NCBI GenBank assembly: GCA_963809925.1
Contig: CAWELH010000002.1
Location: 186,001-250,000, forward strand
DNA length: 64,000 bases
Direction of reading: 5' to 3'
From: DASQZK01 sp963809925
Lineage (GTDB): Bacteria; Bacteroidota; Bacteroidia; Bacteroidales; GCA-2748055
In this document: in pieces, positions 16,669 through 25,992 of the stretch
How positions within the stretch are numbered: the stretch's first letter is position 1
Layout of the letters: every line of letters begins with the position of its first letter
Translations under genes and position numbers: made by a program
Notes under the pieces: model-generated
What the model saw: only the letters and a program-made list of their open reading frames with translations
Database searches by the model: none
Told to the model about the DNA's origin: nothing

Positions 16669-19600
16669 TGTAAATTTTCTTTCTTTTGTGTGATCATATA
16701 GATGACTGGAATGACATACAGGTTAAGGAGTGTTGATGTAAGGAGACCTCCAAGAATCACGATGGCCATTGGACTTTGAATCTCGTTACCCGGCTCGTCG
16801 CTGCTTAGGGCCAGCGGTATCAGTGCCAGGGCAGAAGCAAGTGCCGTCATCAATATAGGATTCAGCCGGTCGGATGAACCACATATGACCGACTCCTCGA
16901 GTCCCATATCGTGGCAGCTTAATGCCCGGTAGCGTGATACCAGCAGGATCCCGTTTCGTGTAGCAATGCCGAAGAGGGTGATGAAGCCAATAATGGATGG
17001 AATACTTAGCATTCCTGATGTAATCCAAATGGCGAGTACCCCGCCGATAAGTGCCAGGGGCAGGTTGGCAAGAACGATGCCTGCCAGTACGGCACTTTTA
17101 AATTCCTGGTAGAGTATGACGAAAATCAATAGGATGGCCAGAATCGAAGTTAGCATTAGCATTTTTGAGGCTTTTGAAGCGCTTTCAAACTGACCTCCGT
17201 AACTTATGTGGTAATTCTCAGGAACCACGACCTCCGTCCTGATGAGCTTCCGGATATCATCCACTGCACTGCCCACATCGCGGCCGGCCACGTTGGCTGA
17301 AACAACGAGCTTGCGCTGGACGTTTTCCCGGTTTATTGTATTTGGTCCGGTCACCGATAATATGTCGGCCACAAACCGTAAGGGTATCTTCTCTCCCGTA
17401 TAACTGTCAATAGTAATATTTTTAAGTGCTTCAATACTGTTTCGGTAGCTTTCTTCATAACGCAGGATCACATTAAAATTCAGATTGTCCTGATATACTT
17501 CTGAAACCTTAACGCCGGCAAGAGCAACTTCTATAAACTCGGAGAAACGGTTTTGCGGGATGCCGTATTTTGCCAGCATCTCCCTCCGTGGCTTAATCTG
17601 GATTTGGGGAATTTCAACGAGTTGCTCAATATTCAGATCCACAAGTCCTTCAACGTTGCTGATCGCAGCTCTGACCTTTCCTGCAATGTTGTAGAGGGTA
17701 GTCAGGTCCGGACCGAAAATCTTGATCGCGATATTTGCCCTTGTTCCGGAAAGCATATGATCGATTCTATGGCTAAGGGGCTGTCCAATATTGATAGACA
17801 CACCATTCACGGTTGACAGGCTTTGCCGTACCTCCTTGAGAAATTCGGTCTTACTGCGATCGGAAAGCAGGTAGGGTGCGTCGATCTCTGAGGTATTGCT
17901 ACCACCATGAGTATGTTCATTCAGCTCTGCCCTGCCTGTCCTCCGGCTGACGTACCTGATCTCCGGTATATTCATCAATTGCTCATCGATACGGGAAGTG
18001 ATCATGCCACTCTCCTCAAGCGAAACGCCGGGTAGCGTGATCGTGGTGATTGTAAGTGTTCCTTCGTTAAATTCCGGCAGAAAATTCCTTCCAAAACGAG
18101 ATAAGAGGAAGATACTTCCCAATATAAGAATAGCCGAGATGAGCAGGATGAGAGAACGGAATTTCAGGGCCCTTTTAAGACTTTGCTCATACTTAATATT
18201 CAGCCACTGTATAAATGGGTTTCCGCCCCTTTCATCCGATTTCAACTGTCGTTCACCGGTAAGAAGGTAACTCGAGAGCACCGGTGTAAGTGTTACCGCA
18301 ACAATAAGTGAGGCAAACAGGGAAACGATGAAGGTAATTCCAAGAGGCCTGAGCATCCTGCCTTCCATTCCTGAAAGAAAGAAAAGTGGTAAAAATGCAA
18401 CAATGATAATCAGTGTGGCTTGAACAATGGAGGATCGGATCTCTACGGAAGCTCTGAAAATCACATCGATAGCAGGCTGACGCTCTTCCGGCAGTTTACG
18501 ATAATTTTGTTTCAGTCTTTTCAGAACATTTTCAACATCTATTATGGCATCATCCACAAGTGCACCGACTGCAATGGCCATTCCTCCGAGCGACATGGTA
18601 TTCAACGTAAGTCCGAGTACTTTGAGTGTGATCACCGACAAGAGGAGTGAAAGCGGAATGGCAACAAGAGAGATCAATGTCGACCTGATATTCAGCAGGA
18701 AAAGGAACAACACAATCACTACAAAAATACCTCCTTCCATCAATACACGTCTTACATTACCTATGGCAGTACTGATAAAATCTGCCTGTCGGAAGATCCT
18801 GGAATTTAGCTGCACACTACCAGGAATGGCCGTGCTTAATTCGTCAAGAGCCGCATCAATATCACCGGTAAGCACCAGGGTATTGGTGTTCGGTTGTTTC
18901 AGAACTGTAAGTATCACAGCGGGTTTCCCATTCAATGTAGCATCACCGATCATGGGTGGCGAGCCGATCTTCACGTTGGCAACGTCCCCTATTTTCACCG
19001 GTTTCCCGTTACTGATCTTGACAACAGACCTGGCAATATCTCCAGGCTCTGTGGACCTGCCTGCCCCCCTGACAATATATTCCCGGCCTTTCTCATTTAT
19101 AAAGCCACCGGAAGCATTTGAATTCACATTTTGTGACGCCCCAAGGAGCTCGTCAAGACTGACATCGAAATATCGCATTTTCAAAGGATCGGCCAGTATC
19201 TGATATTGTTTGGGAAGTCCGCCCATCAGGATGACCTGGGACACACCACTAACCGACAATAGTCGTTGTTTGATCTGTCGTTCCGCTATGGTATGCAGAT
19301 CAAAAAGGGAAAGGGAGTCGGAGGTTACAGCAATCAGCATGATCTCTCCCATGATCGACGTCTGAGGAGCAAGAACAGGAGCCTCTGCACTCTCGGGCAG
19401 TTGACGTGAGATCGTCGAAAGTTTTTCGCTTACCACCTGTCTTGCCCTGTAAATGTCGGTACCCCAGTTAAACTCAACCCAGACGATAGACATTCCGAAT
19501 GTCGAGGTGGACCTGACTCTTCGGATATCCGTTGCACCATTCAATGCCGATTCAATGGGGAAGGATACAAGTTTTTCAACCTCTTCAGCAGCCATACCAT

Positions 19601-19763
19601 GTGCATCGGTAAGTACTGCGACGGTGGGTGCAGTAAGGTCAGGAAAAACATCAATTTCAATATTCCGCGCTGTAAATAAGCCGCCGCCCAGCAGGGCGAC
19701 CGCGATAAGCAGGATGAAAATCCTGTTTCGAAGGGAATAATTTATTATCTTGTTAAGCATCAT
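16665..19763 (-). CDS. CusA/CzcA-family heavy-metal RND efflux pump
   Basis: 1032 residues, the normal size for HME-RND inner membrane pumps. It starts with the usual N-terminal helix (NRIFILLIAVALLGGGLF) and two large periplasmic loops follow helices 1 and 7. Helix 4 reads GGMAIAVGALVDDAIIDVENV, carrying the charged residues that relay protons in CusA/CzcA proteins. Proton flow drives metal ion export through the adaptor and TolC channel. Metal specificity (Cu/Ag versus Zn/Co/Cd) cannot be fixed from motifs read here. It starts 8 bases after the adaptor gene. Confidence 0.93.
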   Translation of the reverse strand: MMLNKIINYSLRNRIFILLIAVALLGGGLFTARNIEIDVFPDLTAPTVAVLTDAHGMAAEEVEKLVSFPIESALNGATDIRRVRSTSTFGMSIVWVEFNWGTDIYRARQVVSEKLSTISRQLPESAEAPVLAPQTSIMGEIMLIAVTSDSLSLFDLHTIAERQIKQRLLSVSGVSQVILMGGLPKQYQILADPLKMRYFDVSLDELLGASQNVNSNASGGFINEKGREYIVRGAGRSTEPGDIARSVVKISNGKPVKIGDVANVKIGSPPMIGDATLNGKPAVILTVLKQPNTNTLVLTGDIDAALDELSTAIPGSVQLNSRIFRQADFISTAIGNVRRVLMEGGIFVVIVLFLFLLNIRSTLISLVAIPLSLLLSVITLKVLGLTLNTMSLGGMAIAVGALVDDAIIDVENVLKRLKQNYRKLPEERQPAIDVIFRASVEIRSSIVQATLIIIVAFLPLFFLSGMEGRMLRPLGITFIVSLFASLIVAVTLTPVLSSYLLTGERQLKSDERGGNPFIQWLNIKYEQSLKRALKFRSLILLISAILILGSIFLLSRFGRNFLPEFNEGTLTITTITLPGVSLEESGMITSRIDEQLMNIPEIRYVSRRTGRAELNEHTHGGSNTSEIDAPYLLSDRSKTEFLKEVRQSLSTVNGVSINIGQPLSHRIDHMLSGTRANIAIKIFGPDLTTLYNIAGKVRAAISNVEGLVDLNIEQLVEIPQIQIKPRREMLAKYGIPQNRFSEFIEVALAGVKVSEVYQDNLNFNVILRYEESYRNSIEALKNITIDSYTGEKIPLRFVADILSVTGPNTINRENVQRKLVVSANVAGRDVGSAVDDIRKLIRTEVVVPENYHISYGGQFESASKASKMLMLTSILAILLIFVILYQEFKSAVLAGIVLANLPLALIGGVLAIWITSGMLSIPSIIGFITLFGIATRNGILLVSRYRALSCHDMGLEESVICGSSDRLNPILMTALASALALIPLALSSDEPGNEIQSPMAIVILGGLLTSTLLNLYVIPVIYMITQKKENLQ

Positions 19764-19771
19764 ATGGCAGG

Positions 19772-21283
19772 TTAGTGTTCGTGTGAATGCACAGGGATTC
19801 CCGACGCCAGTGAAGCAGCCTTAACGAGCATGGCACCGCTGGTAACAACCCTCTCCCCTTCTTCAAGTCCATGCTTCACAGCCGTATAGTTTCCGTCGTC
19901 AGCCCCTGGCTCAATCAGTCTTTTTTCATAATGCTCGCCGTCTTTCTGAACATATACATAGTAATTACCGATTTCCTCCGTCACTGCGGAAGAAGGAATA
20001 ATAAGACCAGCCTCCTTTTGAGAGGTTTTTAAATAAAATTCAGCAAAAGCTCCTTCAAGCAATGACCCGTCATTGACAACTTCAAAATATACCGGCATAT
20101 AATGATTATTCTCTGCCACTGAAAATCCACGTGCCATCAGGTGTCCGTTAAGCTGTGAAATACTGAAAACATCGTGTGAATATGCCGGACGGAAATTTGC
20201 AGTTTCAATGAGGCCAAGCTCGCTGAAATACTGCTGAGGCAGGTCTGCCCGGAGAAGCATGATCTTATTTGCAGAAACCGTAGCAAGGGTCTGACCGGCA
20301 GTAACGTATTCTCCTTCCGACACATCAAGTTCATGGATATACCCTGTCACTGGTGCTCGTATTATCATTCCTCCGCTTCCAAAGGAGCTTTTCAATGCGA
20401 AATATCTGGCACTGTCGTTCAGATAACGGTTTCTTGACGACTGGAACTCCTTCTCAGAAATAACCTTTTCCTGGATTAGCAAACGATGACGTTCATAAAT
20501 ATTCCGGCTCTGTTCAAAATTATTCGCGGCTTCGTTAAACTTCAACCTGACATTTCCGTCAACCATATCTTCACCACTGATAGCCATGAGAATATCGCCT
20601 TTCTTTACCTCACTGCCCTGTACCATGCCTTTGACCGGAAAAACGATGATTCCTCCAGTGGTTGCGCTGATTACTTTCTTTTCCCCGGGCATGGCCAGTA
20701 TTTCCCCTCCAGCCCTGATCACCCCCTCGAAATCAGCATGTACGACACGCTGAATCATAAACTGACTGTTCCATGCCTGCACTTTGGGAAAAGTGATGAG
20801 ACCTGTACCAATGTCATGATCATGATGACTGTCGTGTTCTGCATCCGAAGTCCAGACACGAAAACCTTCTGCCGTCATTTTGTCTTGAAATCCATTCTGT
20901 TCCAGGGATACAGTAAGTTTGTATTCACCCGCAAGCTCAGGTGCGAGACTGACATGAAAAATTCCGGGTTCAACGGCTTTGTCTGACACACCACTGAGTT
21001 TACCCTGATCGCCAAGAAGGATTACTGTCATACGACCTTCCTTTACAGGTTTGTAATCCTCCAACCTTGTGAGATGAACGACAAATTCAGTGGTTTCTCC
21101 TGCAATCAGAGGTGGATTTGTGATAAAATATTCTATGTCATCGGAGTATAAAGTTGTTTTTTCAATCTCAGCTTCATGTCCGGTATGTTCTTCAGCGGAT
21201 TCGAGGCCATGATCATGGTCCGTTGTCTGCCTGCCGCATGAAAACATAATCATGGCAAGCAGAAGGATACAAATTTTCTGCAT
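19772..21283 (-). CDS. RND efflux periplasmic adaptor (CzcB/CusB-like) lipoprotein
   Basis: 503 residues, lipobox MIMFSC at the end of the signal peptide. The mature N-terminus is His-rich (HDHGLESAEEHTGHE), another cluster lies near 150 (HDSHHDHD) and the protein ends HSHEH, so it probably binds metal ions. An Ig-like N-terminal extension (about 50-150) precedes the adaptor core: biotinyl-lipoyl-like halves around a helical hairpin, then beta-barrel and membrane-proximal domains (GSEVKKGDILMAISG, APVTGYIHELDVSEGEYV). It links pump and channel and may hand over metal. First gene of the three-gene efflux set. Confidence 0.9.
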   Translation of the reverse strand: MQKICILLLAMIMFSCGRQTTDHDHGLESAEEHTGHEAEIEKTTLYSDDIEYFITNPPLIAGETTEFVVHLTRLEDYKPVKEGRMTVILLGDQGKLSGVSDKAVEPGIFHVSLAPELAGEYKLTVSLEQNGFQDKMTAEGFRVWTSDAEHDSHHDHDIGTGLITFPKVQAWNSQFMIQRVVHADFEGVIRAGGEILAMPGEKKVISATTGGIIVFPVKGMVQGSEVKKGDILMAISGEDMVDGNVRLKFNEAANNFEQSRNIYERHRLLIQEKVISEKEFQSSRNRYLNDSARYFALKSSFGSGGMIIRAPVTGYIHELDVSEGEYVTAGQTLATVSANKIMLLRADLPQQYFSELGLIETANFRPAYSHDVFSISQLNGHLMARGFSVAENNHYMPVYFEVVNDGSLLEGAFAEFYLKTSQKEAGLIIPSSAVTEEIGNYYVYVQKDGEHYEKRLIEPGADDGNYTAVKHGLEEGERVVTSGAMLVKAASLASGIPVHSHEH

Positions 21284-21351
21284 TGAGTTACATTTAATGT
21301 ACGATATATGAATATGGCCGAATCAGGGCCTTTTCGGAAATCAGGAGTAAA

Positions 21352-21747
21352 TTACAACAATGCCGGAGGCCCGCGGAATGAAGGACCGCCACAGTGCATG
21401 TCAGGCCAGTCCAGTACTGGATGAACCGGTAGATTGATTTTGATCCCTGTTTCGCCGTTAACCGGAACGTCAAATTCCAGAAATAGGTATTCAGAAGGTA
21501 TGTTGAGTTTTAATTGTGATATTTTGTGAACATAACCACCGTTTTCCTCAAAAATCAGTCCGTTGAATGCATGGCAATGGAACGGAGCTTTTGTTTGATC
21601 TTCATCATGACTACCAGGATTCTCACAAAGATCCTCCATGTCAGAATAAATAATATCATAATGATGGTGATGGGGTATCATGCTGTGAGCCATGATCACA
21701 ACAATGATCGAAAGGAAAAAAAAGGATATTTGCTTCGTAAATTTCAC
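21352..21747 (-). CDS. His-rich small exported protein, metal-efflux associated
   Basis: Unknown protein, about 131 residues from a GTG at 21747. The frame is open to 21837 with an ATG there, but that extension overlaps the next gene and lacks a signal sequence at its front. From the GTG it starts with a basic residue pair and a hydrophobic helix (ISFFFLSIIVVIMAHS), then IPHHHHYDII, GSHDEDQ, FHCHAF and a tail of PDMHCGGPSFRGPPALL. The His and Cys content and the position just upstream of the metal pump suggest a periplasmic metal-binding partner. A TATTTTTG box ends 4 bases before the GTG. Confidence 0.65.
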   Translation of the reverse strand: MKFTKQISFFFLSIIVVIMAHSMIPHHHHYDIIYSDMEDLCENPGSHDEDQTKAPFHCHAFNGLIFEENGGYVHKISQLKLNIPSEYLFLEFDVPVNGETGIKINLPVHPVLDWPDMHCGGPSFRGPPALL

Positions 21748-21751
21748 AAAA

Positions 21752-21759
21752 CAAAAATA
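21752..21759 (-). promoter_or_regulatory. Candidate -7 box abutting the GTG start
   Basis: TATTTTTG, read on the minus strand, fits TAnnTTTG and ends 4 bases upstream of the GTG at 21747. If used, transcription would begin at about the start codon, giving a leaderless mRNA. The surrounding sequence is A/T-rich, so a chance match is possible. Confidence 0.3.
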
Positions 21760-21823
21760 GAATTTTTTTTGAACTGTAAAATAGTTAGCTGGTTTTACTG
21801 TTTCACAACCAGGCCGGATCCGG

Positions 21824-22273
21824 TTACTGGGATGCAAGTAGAACCAATAGTGTAATGGCCAGCATCAACGCAACCAAAGGCCAGATCTGCCTGCGCCTGT
21901 ACCTGAAATTCTTACCAATAAAACGGTTCCAGAATAATTCTTCAAGTATGGCTGATCCGATAAGGTTAAAAATAAAGATAAGATTGGTGAAGTGCGGACC
22001 AAAATGAGTGAAAAGAGCAGCTTCTCCAAGTGTGTAAAGAAATGAAAAAAGTAAAACCTGCAACACTTGCGTCCGTTTATTCAGGCGCTGAAAATTTATA
22101 GCTAAAAGGATGCCACCTACGAAGGTTGAGCAAAGGATCGTAAAGAAGCGTAACGTGTACCGTGAATAGATTACCGGAGCCTGCGGGTCGGTGGTAATAT
22201 TCTTGTCCCTGAAAAAATTTACAGGCAGATTACCGCGATTTTGATTGTTTTGATCGTTACTTTCTTCTTTCAT
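21824..22273 (-). CDS. Four-helix membrane protein of unknown function
   Basis: 149 residues. A polar, Asn/Gln-rich N-terminus of about 35 residues is followed by four hydrophobic helices (FFTILCSTFVGGILLAINF, VLLFSFLYTLGEAALF, LIFIFNLIGSAILEELFW, IWPLVALMLAITLLVLLA) and a short basic loop (GKNFRYRRRQ). No family motif is recognised. It is the most upstream gene of the minus-strand cluster that leads into the metal efflux operon, and a perfect TAnnTTTG box lies about 100 bases upstream. A link to metal resistance is only positional. Confidence 0.7.
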   Translation of the reverse strand: MKEESNDQNNQNRGNLPVNFFRDKNITTDPQAPVIYSRYTLRFFTILCSTFVGGILLAINFQRLNKRTQVLQVLLFSFLYTLGEAALFTHFGPHFTNLIFIFNLIGSAILEELFWNRFIGKNFRYRRRQIWPLVALMLAITLLVLLASQ

Positions 22274-22370
22274 CTCTTTTTATCTCTGTTAAACTTCTCC
22301 ACAGCTTTTCTCTTTCGCCTTATCAGTTGGTTATATACATTTAAGAACTAAGCAGCAAAGTAAGAAAGTG

Positions 22371-22378
22371 CAAACTTA
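22371..22378 (-). promoter_or_regulatory. Candidate -7 box for minus-strand metal cluster
   Basis: TAAGTTTG on the minus strand, a perfect TAnnTTTG match about 98 bases upstream of the gene starting at 22273. No convincing -33 TTTG at standard spacing. Confidence 0.35.
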
Positions 22379-22533
22379 AGAATTTCAACAGCTTTTTTGA
22401 ATATCCGGCCATCTTTTTGGCTTACCGATGCGTTCGCTCCCCTGCCTGGCGAATTATGCCAGGTATCTGTTAAAAATACACTGTGCCTTCATCATTTTCG
22501 TGTATCTTGCTTTTAAAATGAAATCTTCTCCAC

Positions 22534-23502
22534 ATGAAAAAAACTGCCCATATACTAGGTTTTGTGTTTTTTACCACCATCATTCTTGCTTTTTCAACCC
22601 ATGTACGATGTCAGGATAACCATCTCTTTTTACAGGAGGATATCGTTATTCATAACGACAGTATTAATTTAAAAGCCTGCCTGATCATCCCGGAAACCGT
22701 TCAAAAACCTGATGTCATCCTTATGATTGCGGGATCCGGACCCACTGATATGGATGGAAATAATATAATGATGACCAACAACTCATTAAAATTCCTGGCA
22801 CAGGAACTTGCCGGACAGGGCATCGCCAGTCTACGTTATAATAAGCGCAGCATACCTTCAAACGGTAATTCGATCAATGAAAGTGAACTTGTGTTCGAGG
22901 ACTTTGTGGGAGATGCCATGAAATGTTACGAGACTCTTAAGGATGACGAACGTTTTGGAGATGTGTTCATTCTGGGACATAGCCAGGGCTCTCTGATCGG
23001 TATTCTTGTTGCGGAAAAGGCACGGGTGAGCGGTTTTATTTCTCTTGCAGGTACCGGTGAACCCATCGGCGATGTACTCATCCGACAGATCTCTGAGCAG
23101 TCGCCACTCCTGGGGAAACAGGCTGAAGTCATTGTTGACAGTCTTAAAGAAGGCTTCAGTGTAAGCCAGGTTAATCCAATGCTAAGCTCGGTTTTTCGGC
23201 CTTCGGTACAACCCTTTATAAGATCATGGAACAAATATAACCCAGCTGTGGAAATCTCCCGTCTCAGTATACGTGTCCTTATTATCCAGGGAACTACAGA
23301 TATTCAGGTTGGCCGCCAGGACGCCCTGGATCTTTCAAAAGGAGATCCGGATGCTGAAATGGAGTTTATTGAAGGGATGAACCATATCCTGAAAAAGGCT
23401 CCGGCCGACCGTGTCCAGAATATTGGTACGTACACCAATCCGAACCTTCCTGTGATGCCAGAGCTTATCAATATAATCAGCCGATTTATAAAACAGGATT
23501 AA
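22534..23502 (+). CDS. Secreted alpha/beta hydrolase
   Basis: 322 residues with a signal peptide (ILGFVFFTTIILAFSTHVRC). The serine hydrolase triad is visible: S150 in GHSQGS, D256 in GTTDIQV and H284 in GMNHIL. The oxyanion strand is IAGSGPTDMDGN. Proteins of this shape are annotated as dienelactone hydrolase or esterase-like alpha/beta hydrolases; the substrate is unknown. The Cys at the end of the signal sequence (HVRC) is not a clean lipobox. It precedes the GH2 gene by 82 bases and could assist glycan deacylation. Confidence 0.83.
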   Translation: MKKTAHILGFVFFTTIILAFSTHVRCQDNHLFLQEDIVIHNDSINLKACLIIPETVQKPDVILMIAGSGPTDMDGNNIMMTNNSLKFLAQELAGQGIASLRYNKRSIPSNGNSINESELVFEDFVGDAMKCYETLKDDERFGDVFILGHSQGSLIGILVAEKARVSGFISLAGTGEPIGDVLIRQISEQSPLLGKQAEVIVDSLKEGFSVSQVNPMLSSVFRPSVQPFIRSWNKYNPAVEISRLSIRVLIIQGTTDIQVGRQDALDLSKGDPDAEMEFIEGMNHILKKAPADRVQNIGTYTNPNLPVMPELINIISRFIKQD

Positions 23503-23584
23503 AACCGTTAAGAAGAGAATGAATTGATATTACCAGGAGCATACCTCATAAAATTTATTTTACAATTTTATCTTACTTTCAACC

Positions 23585-25966
23585 ATGAGAATTTTTTATT
23601 TCGTGTCAGCTCTCAGCCTTCTGATTTTTTCGGCTTCATGCCTCAGACAACATGACCACCGTGAGATCACAGACCTCAACAATTCCTGGAAGTTCATCAG
23701 GGGAGACGTAGTAACAGCGATGAATAGATCTTTTGATGATGCTGGTTGGCTAACCGTTGACCTGCCCCATGATTTTTCGATCGGGCTTCCGGTTAGCGAA
23801 ACAAACCCTTCCGGAACATCGGGAGGGTACTTTGAAGCCGGCAAAGCCTGGTACAGAAAAACCTTCAATCTCCCGGTTCAGGCCTCCGAAAAGACCATCT
23901 ACCTGTTTTTTGATGGGGTATATATGAACAGCGAGATTTGGGTGAATGGTAAACAGGCCGGGAGTGAATCTTACGGCTATTTGAGCAGGTACTACGATAT
24001 TTCCAATCTCATTCTCCCCGGTGAGGAAAATGTGCTGGCAGTCAAAGTCGACAATTCAGATCAACCGGTAGACCGCTGGTACAGTGGTTCAGGGATATAC
24101 CGTGATGTAAAATTACTGGTGGTCAATCCAGTTCACATCAGGCCCTGGGGCACCTTTGTCAGAAATACCTCCTTTTCACCGGCAGAAACAGGAATGGTCC
24201 TAACTTCCTCGATCTGTAATAATACCGGAACTGAGCAGGATATAAAGATCATCAGCCATATTTACAATCCTGGCGGACATAAAATAGGAGTCGTCAATTC
24301 CGGCGTCATTCGTTGTGGCAAGACATGTGCTACCGACCAGAACTTCACCGTTGCAAACCCTGATTTGTGGAGTCCGGACCATCCGGTGCTTTATGAAGCG
24401 GTTACGGATATTCTTCGGTCAGACAACACAATCCTCGATACATACACGACAAAATTCGGGATTCGGCAGGCTGAATTCACAGCTGACAGTGGTTTTGTTC
24501 TCAACGGCAGGAAGCTTATGATGAAAGGTGTTTGCCTACATCACGACCTCGGCTGCCTTGGCTCGGCATATTATGGGGAGGTAATGAGGACACGACTACA
24601 GACTCTGAAAGACCTGGGGGTGAATGCTATACGACTGAGTCACAATCCATATGCATCCAGCGTACTGGATTTATGCGATGAAATGGGTTTTTTGGTGATC
24701 GATGAAATGTATGATAAATGGGCCTCCAGGTGGGAAGGTTATATTAAATTGAAAGAACCTTTCATGGATACATGGGAGGAAGACCTGACCAGCTTTCTCC
24801 TGAGAGACCGGAATCACCCTTCCGTCGTGCTCTGGAGTGTTGGAAACGAAACTGTTGAACAGTTGGATGATCCTGACAGAGGGGTCCAAATTCTGGAACT
24901 CCTGAAAAACAGGTTGTCACGATTCGACTCTACCCGTATGGTCACCTGTGCCCTGCATCCCAATGGAGAGTTGCCGTCCCGGTTAATGCACCACGAGGAT
25001 GTTGTAAGTTACAATTATCGGGTGGAGAAGTTCGCAGAATGGAAGGAAGAATTTCCGGAGTATGTATTTCTTGCTACAGAAACCAAAGCATACCAGGAGG
25101 ATGAGCCGGAGGATTATGGTAAACCTGATTTTTCAAAAAATACCTGGTTTATGTTGTCTCATGCCGATGCAGGACAATTTATTTGGGCAGGAATCGATTA
25201 TCTGGGAGAATCACCCGGTTGGCCTGATAAAGGAATGCACTCTGGCATTATCAATACTTGCGGCTATGTAAAACCATATGGTTACTTTACGAAAAGCCTT
25301 TACTCCAAAAAACCATTCGTTCACCTGACCATCCTGAACCAGAAAAAAGCCAAAGAACTGAACGAATTCAAAAGCTGGCAGAAAAAGTGGTACGGTCCTC
25401 CTCTTGTATCTCATTGGAATTTTGAAAATTCCGGAATTGACAGTCTGGATGTGATCGTCTTCACGAACCTTCCTACTGTTGAACTAAACCTGAACAACAG
25501 ATCTCTGGGCATTTACAAAAAAAGTGATTTCCCAGGCGGGGTGATCGTACATCGGGTACTTTATAAGGAAGGGAAGCTCACAGCGCGGGCTTGGGAGAAT
25601 GAAGAGATAACCGTTGCCGACAGTCTTCAGACAGCGGGCACGCCGGATGCCATTCATGTGGATACAGAAGAACCGCGATCAGCAGATGGCCGTCAACGAA
25701 TCGTACTATGCCATGTGAAAATCATCGACAAACATGGTGTTATATGTCCAACCGGATCCATCACGGTAAAATTGGAAAACATCGGACCGGCAGTCTTACT
25801 TGGTGCCGATAACGGAGATCTGGCGGATCACCGTTTGTACTGTGAGCCGGAATGCCAGGTCAGGGATGGTAAAAGCCTGTTCATCGTAAAGCGAACCGGC
25901 AAATCAGGCGTCATCAAGTTGAAATTCAGCGCTGAGGGTCTGAAGGGAGCCTCGGTTACATTATAG
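23585..25966 (+). CDS. GH2 beta-galactosidase-like lipoprotein
   Basis: 793 residues with a lipoprotein signal (LLIFSASC). Domains: N-terminal sugar-binding jelly roll (about 30-190, WYRKTFNLP), immunoglobulin-like domain (200-300), TIM barrel (300-560) and C-terminal beta domains of the DUF4982/windup type. The acid/base is E422 in WSVGNETVEQ and the likely nucleophile is E499 in LATETKAY. GH2 members of this layout act as exo beta-galactosidases or beta-glucuronidases. The enzyme would trim galactan side chains in the periplasm. It converges on the radical SAM gene with 26 bases between. Confidence 0.9.
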   Translation: MRIFYFVSALSLLIFSASCLRQHDHREITDLNNSWKFIRGDVVTAMNRSFDDAGWLTVDLPHDFSIGLPVSETNPSGTSGGYFEAGKAWYRKTFNLPVQASEKTIYLFFDGVYMNSEIWVNGKQAGSESYGYLSRYYDISNLILPGEENVLAVKVDNSDQPVDRWYSGSGIYRDVKLLVVNPVHIRPWGTFVRNTSFSPAETGMVLTSSICNNTGTEQDIKIISHIYNPGGHKIGVVNSGVIRCGKTCATDQNFTVANPDLWSPDHPVLYEAVTDILRSDNTILDTYTTKFGIRQAEFTADSGFVLNGRKLMMKGVCLHHDLGCLGSAYYGEVMRTRLQTLKDLGVNAIRLSHNPYASSVLDLCDEMGFLVIDEMYDKWASRWEGYIKLKEPFMDTWEEDLTSFLLRDRNHPSVVLWSVGNETVEQLDDPDRGVQILELLKNRLSRFDSTRMVTCALHPNGELPSRLMHHEDVVSYNYRVEKFAEWKEEFPEYVFLATETKAYQEDEPEDYGKPDFSKNTWFMLSHADAGQFIWAGIDYLGESPGWPDKGMHSGIINTCGYVKPYGYFTKSLYSKKPFVHLTILNQKKAKELNEFKSWQKKWYGPPLVSHWNFENSGIDSLDVIVFTNLPTVELNLNNRSLGIYKKSDFPGGVIVHRVLYKEGKLTARAWENEEITVADSLQTAGTPDAIHVDTEEPRSADGRQRIVLCHVKIIDKHGVICPTGSITVKLENIGPAVLLGADNGDLADHRLYCEPECQVRDGKSLFIVKRTGKSGVIKLKFSAEGLKGASVTL

Positions 25967-25992
25967 ATAGATCTGATTTTAGTAAGGCGGGC

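Noticed and set aside
18544..19203. Long plus-strand open frame opposite the CusA/CzcA pump gene
   Set aside because: It is the antisense of a clearly conserved 1032-residue pump; low-complexity Ser/Thr/Ile composition is typical of a shadow frame.
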